From contig CAMFLG010000184.1 in assembly GCA_945957495.1 (NCBI GenBank), forward strand, positions 1 through 6,650: a DNA stretch of 6,650 nt, written 5' to 3'. The stretch's first letter is position 1. The number at the start of each line of letters is the position of its first letter. This stretch comes from an uncultured Pseudorhodobacter sp. GTDB taxonomy: Bacteria > Pseudomonadota > Alphaproteobacteria > Rhodobacterales > Rhodobacteraceae. The notes beneath the pieces are model-generated. The model was not told the DNA's origin. It searched no databases and saw nothing but the letters and a program-made list of their open reading frames with translations. Positions 1 through 5,844 of this stretch are shown piece after piece. The translations under genes and the position numbers were made by a program.

Positions 1-721
1 GCACACCAACCCCCAGAAAGCTGAGGCTGGATTCCCACATGATCGCCTCTGGGATCGACAGCGAGAACAGCACGATCAATGTCGGGATCACGTTCGGGAA
101 AATGTGGCTGAACATGATCCGGGCGCGCGAGGTGCCGTTGGCACGCGCCGCCTCGATGAATTCCTTTTCGCGCAGGGCCAGCGTCTGCGACCGCACCACC
201 CGCGCAACCGAGGCCCAACCAACCAGCGCCAAGGCCAGAAAGATGTTCAGCAGGTTCGCGCCCAGCGTATACATCACCACCATCGCCAGCAGCAGCGAGG
301 GGAAGGCAATCATCATATCGGCCAGCCGCATGACGGCAAAATCGGTTTTGCCCCCCAGATAGCCGCTGAGAATGCCAAGAACCGTTCCGATTGCCAACGA
401 GATCAGACTGGGCACGATCCCCACGACAAGCGAGATCCGGGCGCCATAAAGAATGCGCGTCAACACATCGCGACCGAAATTGTCGGTGCCGAGCCAATAG
501 GTGGTGGAGGCGGGCAAAAGCTGTTCGTCCAGCGCCACGCGATAGGGGTCATGCGGGCTGACCCAAGGGGCGAAAACGGCGCAGAAGACCAGCACAGCCA
601 CAAAGGCCAGCCCGACCATGGCCAGATTGTTCCGGCGGAACGCCTGCAGCGTATCGCGCAGAAAGCTGGCTTCTTCGATGATCTCGGGGGCGCCTGCCAG
701 ATCGGGAGATTGGGTCATCAT
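1..721 (-). CDS. dppC: Peptide ABC transporter permease, DppC/OppC type (3' end cut by window edge)
   Basis: Inner-membrane permease subunit of a di/oligopeptide (nickel/peptide family) ABC importer; pairs with the DppB-like protein encoded just upstream. I translated 240 residues before the sequence runs off the left edge. Family members are usually about 280-300 residues, so roughly 45-55 are missing. Visible features: a cytoplasmic N-terminus with an RRNNLAMVGL-type start to the first membrane segment (about residues 30-50), the DppC signature GTDNFGRDVLTRILYGAR at about 78-95, further hydrophobic segments at about 98-120, 138-160 and 208-228, and the EAA loop that contacts the ATPase at about 187-213 (EFIEAARANG, then HIFPN). 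The last readable residues are the SFLGVGV segment that follows the EAA loop in this family. The start uses ATG at 721, which overlaps the preceding stop codon as ATGA; a second in-frame ATG follows at once. The overlap implies translational coupling. Substrate cannot be read from the permease; dppC is a family-level symbol. Confidence 0.93.
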   Translation of the reverse strand, partial: MMTQSPDLAGAPEIIEEASFLRDTLQAFRRNNLAMVGLAFVAVLVFCAVFAPWVSPHDPYRVALDEQLLPASTTYWLGTDNFGRDVLTRILYGARISLVVGIVPSLISLAIGTVLGILSGYLGGKTDFAVMRLADMMIAFPSLLLAMVVMYTLGANLLNIFLALALVGWASVARVVRSQTLALREKEFIEAARANGTSRARIMFSHIFPNVIPTLIVLFSLSIPEAIMWESSLSFLGVGV

Positions 722-1653
722 GCCTCTTTCCTCATCTGCGCGCGAATGCGTGGGTCAAGAACCGAGTAAAGGATGTCCGCGACCAGATTTCCCAGAATGA
801 CCAGAACCGTGGCAAACAGCACCGCGCCTTGCAAAAGTGGCATGTCGCGTGATGAGATGGCGTTCACGGTGATCCGGCCCACGCCGGGAATGGAGAAAAT
901 GGATTCGGTGATCACGGCGCCCGACAAAAGCCCGGCAACCTGAATGGCCATGATGGTGACAACCGGGATCAGCGCATTTTTCAGCGCGTGATGCGTGATG
1001 ACCTGGGTTTCGCGCATGCCCTTGGCGCGCGCAGTGCGGATGTAGTCAAGCCGCATCACCTCTAGCAGGCCGGATCGCGTCAACCGGGCGATGACACCAG
1101 CCGAGGACCAGCCCAGCGCAATCGCCGGCAGGATCATGTATTGCCAACCATAGAACCCGGATACCGGCAGAAGCTTCAGCTTCATTGCGAAAACATATTG
1201 CAGCAGCAGGGCCGACCAGAAGATCGGCACTGACACGCCCAGAAGCGAAAAGCCCATGAAGAACCGGTCCAGAAAACTGTCACGCCGCACCGCCGACAGG
1301 ATACCTGCCGGAATGCCGATGACCCAGGACACCAGTGCCGCGCAGACAGCCAGCATCAGTGTGTTCGGGAAAGCCTTCAGGATAAGATCCGTCACCGGAC
1401 GATTCAGCTTGATCGAGTTGCCAAGATCGCCGTGCAGCGCGTTCCACAGAAAGCTCAGATAGCGGGTGATCATCGGATCATCGAGGTGCATCTGCGCACG
1501 GACCCGCTCGATCACGTCGGGGCTGGCGTGTTCCTTCATCATCAGGGCGATGGGGTCGCCGGGGACCACATTCAGCATGATAAACAGGATCAGCGTGATG
1601 CCGATCAGGACAGGGATAGACACAAGAATGCGTCGTAAGGCGAACATCAACAT
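718..1653 (-). CDS. dppB: Peptide ABC transporter permease, DppB/OppB type
   Basis: First inner-membrane permease subunit of the peptide importer; 311 residues, a normal full length. Membrane segments are visible at about residues 8-30, 98-120, 133-155, 171-190, 228-250 and 276-297. The N-terminal RRILVSIPVLIGIT and the following VVPGDP are typical of the DppB family. The EAA loop for ATPase contact is at about 203-230 (DYIRTARAKG, then HHALKNALIP), and SIFSIPGVGR at about 251-260 is another family hallmark. The reading frame stops at 718-720, overlapping the start of the DppC-like gene by 4 bases. Two starts are possible, ATG at 1653 and ATG at 1647 (third codon); neither has a strong Shine-Dalgarno, although GGA lies 5 bases before the second. 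The gene starts 120 bases after the binding-protein gene, with a stem-loop in between. Substrate range is not determined by this subunit. Confidence 0.95.
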   Translation of the reverse strand: MLMFALRRILVSIPVLIGITLILFIMLNVVPGDPIALMMKEHASPDVIERVRAQMHLDDPMITRYLSFLWNALHGDLGNSIKLNRPVTDLILKAFPNTLMLAVCAALVSWVIGIPAGILSAVRRDSFLDRFFMGFSLLGVSVPIFWSALLLQYVFAMKLKLLPVSGFYGWQYMILPAIALGWSSAGVIARLTRSGLLEVMRLDYIRTARAKGMRETQVITHHALKNALIPVVTIMAIQVAGLLSGAVITESIFSIPGVGRITVNAISSRDMPLLQGAVLFATVLVILGNLVADILYSVLDPRIRAQMRKEA

Positions 1654-1735
1654 CCGTGGACTGCTCTTTCTGCTGCGCCCGTAGAGCGCGGGGGGCGTCG
1701 CGGAAGGGCGGCTGGAAATGATTGGGCAAGGGGAT

Positions 1736-1765
1736 GCCGGGGGGCAACGGATATGGCCCCCCGGC
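1736..1765 (-). promoter_or_regulatory. GC-rich stem-loop between binding-protein and permease genes
   Basis: A perfect 10-bp inverted repeat, GCCGGGGGGC at 1736-1745 and GCCCCCCGGC at 1756-1765, with a 10-base loop. It begins 8 bases after the TAA stop of the binding-protein gene. All stem pairs are G-C. No T-run follows on the minus strand (the next bases are ATCCCCTTGCCC), so it does not look like an efficient intrinsic terminator. In many ABC importer operons a stem-loop at this place blocks 3' exonucleases or causes partial termination, giving much more binding protein than permease; that role is inferred here from position and structure. Confidence 0.7.
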
Positions 1766-1773
1766 GATTGTCC

Positions 1774-3357
1774 TTACTCAACCTCGACGTTGAAGTAGTT
1801 CATGTCGCTCCAGCCGTTCCACGGAACGACGAAGTTCTTCACGCGCGGCTGCACCACATAGTTGTGATCCAGACTGAACAGCGGCACCCAAGCGGCATCC
1901 TTGCCAACGATCTGCGCGGTAAGATCTTGATACAGCTTGCAACGCGCCTCTTGGTCGGTCATGCCGCGCGCCTTTTCGATGGCGGCAAAAACCTCGGGGT
2001 CGTTGTTGTTGTAACCGCGCGTCTTGGTGCCCGATTCAGAGAAGAAGGTGTAGAAGAAGTTGTCGGGATCGTTGAAGTCGGCCGACCAGACCTGGGTATA
2101 ATTCTCGGCCTCGCCGACTTTGCGGGCGGCAAGGAAGGCGGCCTCGTCAGTGGTGACGATATTGGCCCTGAACCCGGCTTCGGCAACCTGAGCCTGGATG
2201 ATCTGGTTCATATCCGACCATTTCGACGACCAGCTTGAGACCTGTTGCAGGTTGATATCGACGCCGTCGGGATAGCCAGCCTCGGCCAAAAGCTCTTTGG
2301 CCTTGGCGGGGTTGTATTCGATCGGCGTCGCCGGGGTATAGCAGGCCAGACCGCGCGGCATCACACCGTCTTCCAACTCGCCCCTGCCGTAGAAGTTCTT
2401 GTCCAGAATGGTTTGCCGGTCGATTGCCATCTGGAAGGCCTGACGGACGCGCACATCATCAAAGGGCTTCTTGGCCTGGTTGATGTTGTAATAGTACATC
2501 CCGACACGCGGGCCAGAGCGGACCTGATCTTTCCACTGGTCGCTGCCAAAGAAATACGGCGTCTGGGTCGGCGCGTAGTCCAGATCGAATACGTCGATTT
2601 CATCGGATTCAAACAGCATCCGCAGGGTTTCGGAATCCGACACCACACGGATCAGCAGCTTGTCCAGCTTGGGCCGCCCGCGCCAATAGTTTTCATTCGC
2701 CTCCAGCGTCTCGCTGTCGTTCAGGGTATAGTCGGTCAGAATGAACGGGCCAGTGCCATTGGTGGTTTCGGGCGTCAGGCCGAACTGATCGCCCGCCTTT
2801 TCGGTGAAGGCGCGTTCATAGATCGAAGCGCCGGGCGAAGCCAGCAGCGCCAGGAAGGCGGCGTAGGGCTGCGTCAGGGTGATCTGCACGGTGCGGTCAT
2901 CGACAGCCTTCAGGCCGGAAACGCTGTCGGCTTTGCCATCCATCCGCTCTTGCGATCCGGCGATGAAGGTCAGGATGTCGGTGTTCAGCGCCTTGGTCGC
3001 GGGGTTCAGCATGCGATCAAAGGTGTAAACCACATCGTCTGCCGACAGGACGGCGCCGTCATGGAATTTCACACCTTCGCGCAGGTGGAAGGTATAGGTC
3101 AACCCGTCGGGCGACACCTCCCACGTCTCGGCTAGACCCGGCACCAGCGCCGATTGACCGGGGCCGGTGGTTTCCGATTCCACAAGACGATCAAAGATGT
3201 TCAGCGGAAGCGTGTAGGAATCCGTGGTCATCTGCACGTCGGCGGTCTTGGGATCTTCGGGGTAGGATATGCGCAGTGTGTTTTCGGCCAGCGCAGGAGA
3301 CATCAGCAAAAGGCTGGTCAGGGCGGTTGCCAGAAGCAGGTTCATTTTCTTGGTCAC
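1774..3357 (-). CDS. Periplasmic peptide-binding protein, family 5 (DppA/OppA-like)
   Basis: Extracytoplasmic solute-binding protein that delivers peptides to the DppB/DppC-like permeases. I place the start at GTG 3357, giving 527 residues. GAGGTG at 3362-3367 gives well-spaced ribosome pairing, and the product then begins with a textbook Sec signal: two lysines, a hydrophobic stretch, and a cleavage site after ALA at about residue 24 (SPALA|ENTL). No lipobox cysteine is seen, so a soluble periplasmic protein is expected. The family 5 signature (LAETWEVSPDG, then YTFHLREGVKFHDG and SADDV) lies at about 75-107. Later family segments include GTGPF, ENYWRGRPKLD, VRQAFQMAIDR and AGYPDGV. WSADFNDPDNFF at about 424-435 matches the region of DppA and OppA that holds the aspartate binding the peptide's free amino group (here D427). 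Reading continues open to an ATG at 3462 that abuts the lysA stop, but that would bury the signal peptide, so I reject it. Substrate is inferred as peptide; its identity is unknown. Confidence 0.95.
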   Translation of the reverse strand: MTKKMNLLLATALTSLLLMSPALAENTLRISYPEDPKTADVQMTTDSYTLPLNIFDRLVESETTGPGQSALVPGLAETWEVSPDGLTYTFHLREGVKFHDGAVLSADDVVYTFDRMLNPATKALNTDILTFIAGSQERMDGKADSVSGLKAVDDRTVQITLTQPYAAFLALLASPGASIYERAFTEKAGDQFGLTPETTNGTGPFILTDYTLNDSETLEANENYWRGRPKLDKLLIRVVSDSETLRMLFESDEIDVFDLDYAPTQTPYFFGSDQWKDQVRSGPRVGMYYYNINQAKKPFDDVRVRQAFQMAIDRQTILDKNFYGRGELEDGVMPRGLACYTPATPIEYNPAKAKELLAEAGYPDGVDINLQQVSSWSSKWSDMNQIIQAQVAEAGFRANIVTTDEAAFLAARKVGEAENYTQVWSADFNDPDNFFYTFFSESGTKTRGYNNNDPEVFAAIEKARGMTDQEARCKLYQDLTAQIVGKDAAWVPLFSLDHNYVVQPRVKNFVVPWNGWSDMNYFNVEVE

Positions 3358-3361
3358 GTTA

Positions 3362-3367
3362 CACCTC
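3362..3367 (-). promoter_or_regulatory. Ribosome binding site that sets the GTG start of the binding-protein gene
   Basis: On the minus strand the sequence reads GAGGTG, then TAAC, then GTG. The GAGG core is 6 bases from the GTG at 3357. It selects the start that leaves an N-terminal signal peptide with a short basic n-region, in preference to ATG at 3345 (only four codons further) or the far-upstream ATG at 3462, which has no Shine-Dalgarno nearby. Confidence 0.65.
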
Positions 3368-3379
3368 GATGTCGGATTG

Positions 3380-3406
3380 ACGGTTCTGCCGTAGGGACGG
3401 CGCCGT
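3380..3406 (-). repeat. Nested inverted repeats in the leader of the binding-protein gene
   Basis: Read on the minus strand, the gap after lysA contains ACGG-CG-CCGT-CCCT-ACGG-CAGAA-CCGT. Each four-base block is complementary to its neighbours. A 5-bp hairpin GCCGT/ACGGC with a CCCT loop can form (3388-3401) and can be enclosed by an outer 4-bp ACGG/CCGT stem. The block ACGGCGCCGT at 3397-3406 is also a perfect palindrome in DNA. The structure ends about 12 bases before the ribosome binding site. It might modulate translation or be a protein site, but the stems are short and chance is possible. Confidence 0.3.
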
Positions 3407-3462
3407 GCGACTTGTTCTTGTAAGAGACAGACCTGTCGCATGATCTTGTCTTCCTGGGTCAT

Positions 3463-4779
3463 TCAACACGCTTTTTGCCATGCCTCCCCTTCTTCCAGGT
3501 TGAGCGCATCCCGGATTTCCGTTCTGCGGCGGATCACACGGAACTGCCCGTCATCCACCAAAACCTCGGGGACCAACCCTCGGGAGTTGTATGTTGATGA
3601 CATGGCGGCACCATAAGCGCCAGCATCGAGGAAGGCCACAAGATCACCTGGCAAAAGCGTGCCGAGATTCTTGTATTTGCCAAAATCATCAGAGCTTTCG
3701 CAGATTGGCCCGACCAACCGGTGCGCCTGCGTGCCAGGGGCCTGCCGCGGGTTGTGAAGCGTTTCCGCAGGGTGCTGTGCATCGTAGAGTGCGGGCCGCA
3801 TCAGATCGTTCATCGCGGCATCGACCACGGCGAAATCCGCCGCATCACCCGGCTTGAGATACAGCACACGGCTGACCATCACTCCGGCCCGGGCACAAAG
3901 CCAGCGGCCCGGTTCGACGTTCAGTTCAAGGCCCAATCCTGCGACCGTTTCGCCAATGATGCGCGCGTATTCAGCCAAATCCGGGCCCGGGTGATGCGCG
4001 TCCCCAATGCCAAGGCCGCCGCCCAGATCCAGCCTGCTGACGGTCTGACCTGCGGCGCGCAAATCCTTGACCAGATGCGCCATCGTCTGCCACGCTTGGC
4101 GGAAGGGCGTCAGGTCCAGAATCTGCGATCCGATGTGCAGCGCCAGCCCAACGACGTTCAGCTCTGGCCGGGCAGCCGCAGCGGCGTAAAGCGCGGGAAT
4201 TTCGGCAGCGGGAATGCCAAACTTGCTGTCCTTGCGGCCTGTTGTGATCTTGGCATGCGTCTTGGCGTCCACGTCGGGATTGACCCGAAAGGCAACCGGC
4301 GCACGCAGCCCCAATGCGCGGGCAACGCCGGACACAACCTCCAGCTCTGCCGCGCTTTCCACGTTGATCTGGCGCAGTCCGGCCTGCAAGGCGGCGCTGA
4401 TTTCTGCCTCGGTCTTGCCCACCCCGGAAAAGATGATCCGCCGTGGCGGGGTTCCAGCCGCAAGCGCCCGCGCCATCTCGCCCCCCGAAACAATGTCCAT
4501 GCCGCAGCCAAGGCGGGCAAATTCTGCGAGTACATGGATATTGCTGTTGGCCTTCACGGCAAAGCAAACCTCCACCCCATGCGGCGCGACGGCGTGGCGC
4601 AACGCAGCATAGTCGGCCCGCAGCGCCATCGCGGAATAGGCATAAAACGGCGTGCCGACAGTGGCGGCAATCTGCGCCAGCGGAACCCCGTCCAGGCAAA
4701 GCGCACCGTCGCGGCGATCAAGCCGCTGCCCCGTCGGGCCCTGCCGGGTAAGCGGCGAAACTGCGCTGGCGTTGGTCAT
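3463..4779 (-). CDS. lysA: Diaminopimelate decarboxylase
   Basis: Cytoplasmic PLP enzyme that converts meso-diaminopimelate to L-lysine and CO2 (EC 4.1.1.20), the last step of lysine synthesis. Fold type III: alanine-racemase-like barrel then a C-terminal beta domain. With the ATG start at 4779 it has 438 residues, close to the usual 415-430. Visible motifs: FAVKAN with the PLP lysine at about K76, GCGMDIVSGGE at about 91-101, RVNPDVDAKTHAKI and KFGI (about 165-188), HIGSQI (H215), the phosphate-binding LDLGGGLG (about 250-257), EPGR (289-292), GPICES with the catalytic cysteine of the partner subunit (C360), and AYGAAMSSTYNSR near the end. KFG, CES and AYG together separate LysA from ornithine/arginine decarboxylases. 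A GTG at 4818 with AGGAA upstream would add 13 residues; ATG at 4779 has AAAGGG 5 bases upstream and leaves more room for a promoter, so I prefer it. It diverges from lysR and is the first gene of a unit that continues into the peptide transporter. Confidence 0.95.
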   Translation of the reverse strand: MTNASAVSPLTRQGPTGQRLDRRDGALCLDGVPLAQIAATVGTPFYAYSAMALRADYAALRHAVAPHGVEVCFAVKANSNIHVLAEFARLGCGMDIVSGGEMARALAAGTPPRRIIFSGVGKTEAEISAALQAGLRQINVESAAELEVVSGVARALGLRAPVAFRVNPDVDAKTHAKITTGRKDSKFGIPAAEIPALYAAAAARPELNVVGLALHIGSQILDLTPFRQAWQTMAHLVKDLRAAGQTVSRLDLGGGLGIGDAHHPGPDLAEYARIIGETVAGLGLELNVEPGRWLCARAGVMVSRVLYLKPGDAADFAVVDAAMNDLMRPALYDAQHPAETLHNPRQAPGTQAHRLVGPICESSDDFGKYKNLGTLLPGDLVAFLDAGAYGAAMSSTYNSRGLVPEVLVDDGQFRVIRRRTEIRDALNLEEGEAWQKAC

Positions 4780-4893
4780 GCGGACCCTTTGGCTGAAGAA
4801 GGTTTCAGCAAAGGTCACAGAAGTTCCTATACATATGAAGTGTTTTATCTGTATCCTTTATTCATATGGGATATATAGAAGAAGGCTGCCGCC
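4780..4893. promoter_or_regulatory. Divergent lysA/lysR control region
   Basis: This 114-base stretch separates the two divergent genes (75 bases if the lysA GTG start at 4818 is used). Its core, about 4828-4880, is strikingly AT-rich compared with the flanking genes, as expected for back-to-back promoters. TATATA at 4872-4877 could be a -10 for lysR, and TATGTA read on the minus strand at 4835-4830 could be a -10 for lysA, but I find no convincing -35 partners. If that lysA -10 is right, the AGGAA before the GTG lies too close to the transcript start to serve, which favours the ATG at 4779. The lysR start has AAGG 8 bases upstream. Promoter elements are tentative; the regional role is firm by gene arrangement. 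Confidence 0.7.
4832..4868. promoter_or_regulatory. Candidate LysR operator, two CATATG half-sites
   Basis: CATATGAA at 4832-4839 and TTCATATG at 4861-4868 form an 8-bp inverted repeat with a 21-base spacer. The centres of the two palindromic CATATG cores are 31 bases apart, close to three helical turns, so both face the same side of the DNA. LysR-family tetramers typically contact two such sites, one for recognition and one for activation beside the target promoter. One half-site overlaps the tentative lysA -10 and the other lies next to the lysR promoter, which would fit activation of lysA with autorepression of lysR. Assignment to LysR is inference from position. Confidence 0.55.
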
Positions 4894-5814
4894 ATGAAGC
4901 TGAACCAACGCCAGATTGACGTGTTCAACGCCGTGATGGTCAACAAGAGCATCACCGCCGCTGCGGCCAAGCTGGGCAGTTCACAACCCACGCTGAGCCG
5001 CGAAATCCGCGAAGTCGAACGGCGTCTGGGCTTTGATCTGTTCCTGCGCTTTGGCAAGCGGCTGACGCCGACGGAACAGGCGTTGCTGCTGCACGATGTG
5101 GTGCTGCGCTCTTTCATCGGGTTGGACGAAATCGGTCGCGCCGCCTCGGCCATCCGCACCCGCAGCGCCGCGAACTTTCGCATCGCCAGTATTCCGGCCT
5201 ATGCGGAATCGATCATCCCAAGGGTGATCCAGCGCTTTGCCAAGCAGCGGGCCGCTGTTCACTTTTCCATCCACTCGCACGAGGAAAGCTCGCTGCGGCA
5301 AGAGATGACAACGCAGGTCTTTGACCTTTGCCTTGCGGAAAGCCAGTTCGAGCGTGACGTTGGGACCGGCGAGATGGTGAATGTCGGCGATATGGTCTGC
5401 GTTCTGCCACAGGGGCATCCGTTGACCGCGCGCAAACTGCTGAGCCCGGCGGATTTTGCCGGTCAGCCCTTTATCTACTTCAGCCAGAATGACCCCTATC
5501 GGCACAAGCTGGATGCGGTATTCCATCAGGCCGATGTTGCGCGGGACTATGCGGCAGAGACAACGACTGCAGCCAGCGTCTGCGCTTTGGTGGCCGCGGG
5601 CGTGGGTATTTCTATCATCAACCCATTGACCGCCGCCAACTATGCCGGAGGATCAGTCGCTGTCCGGCGCCTTTCCGTATCGGTCCCCTATGGGCTTGCG
5701 CTTTGGTATCCCACGCGCAGCACAGGGCTGGCCCAGATACGCCGGTTTATTGCGACCATGACCGAGGTGGCTTCTGAAATGGCGGCAGATCTGGACAAAC
5801 TCTTGCGCGGTTAG
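4894..5814 (+). CDS. lysR: LysR, transcriptional activator of lysA
   Basis: LysR-type DNA-binding regulator, 306 residues, the usual length. The N-terminal winged helix-turn-helix is at about residues 5-63, with the recognition part near 18-41 (SITAAAAKLGSSQPTLSREI). A linker helix and a two-lobed effector domain (about 93-300) follow. Several stretches match my recollection of E. coli LysR itself more than generic family members: the QRQIDVFNAVM start, VCVLPQGHPL at 168-177, and SVCALVAAGVGISIINPLTA at 228-247. In E. coli LysR activates lysA when diaminopimelate is present, lysine opposes this, and LysR represses its own gene; the divergent placement here supports the same circuit. Start at ATG 4894 with AAGG 8 bases upstream. 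The gene ends 30 bases before the convergent neighbouring regulator, with no clear terminator hairpin or T-run in that gap. Confidence 0.93.
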   Translation: MKLNQRQIDVFNAVMVNKSITAAAAKLGSSQPTLSREIREVERRLGFDLFLRFGKRLTPTEQALLLHDVVLRSFIGLDEIGRAASAIRTRSAANFRIASIPAYAESIIPRVIQRFAKQRAAVHFSIHSHEESSLRQEMTTQVFDLCLAESQFERDVGTGEMVNVGDMVCVLPQGHPLTARKLLSPADFAGQPFIYFSQNDPYRHKLDAVFHQADVARDYAAETTTAASVCALVAAGVGISIINPLTAANYAGGSVAVRRLSVSVPYGLALWYPTRSTGLAQIRRFIATMTEVASEMAADLDKLLRG

Positions 5815-5844
5815 GCCGGTTGTGAAGTTTGAATGAGGCAGGCC

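Noticed and set aside
104..769. 221-codon open frame on the plus strand across the DppC-like gene
   Set aside because: Antisense shadow; the composition is R, G, Q and H rich, while the minus strand gives a continuous DppC protein with all hallmarks.
2245..3135. 296-codon open frame on the plus strand across the binding-protein gene
   Set aside because: Antisense to a clearly real family 5 binding protein; no motifs and no credible ribosome site context.
3421..3430. TAAGAGACAG resembling part of the Tn5 mosaic end
   Set aside because: Only about 10 bases match, there is no second end, no transposase and no target duplication. Chance match.
3358..3462. N-terminal extension of the binding protein from ATG 3462 (TGAATG after the lysA stop)
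   Set aside because: The frame is open, but there is no Shine-Dalgarno near the ATG, and the extension would place 35 polar residues before a well-formed Sec signal peptide. The GTG at 3357 has a good ribosome site.
3721..4878. 385-codon open frame on the plus strand across lysA
   Set aside because: It is antisense to lysA, whose motifs are complete. The predicted protein is low-complexity, rich in R, G, H and Q and has no recognisable domain, as is usual for shadows of GC-rich genes.
5815..5844. Bidirectional terminator between the convergent lysR and LysR-type genes
   Set aside because: The 30-base gap has only GGCC-type short matches with a bulge and no T-run on either strand; not enough to call.
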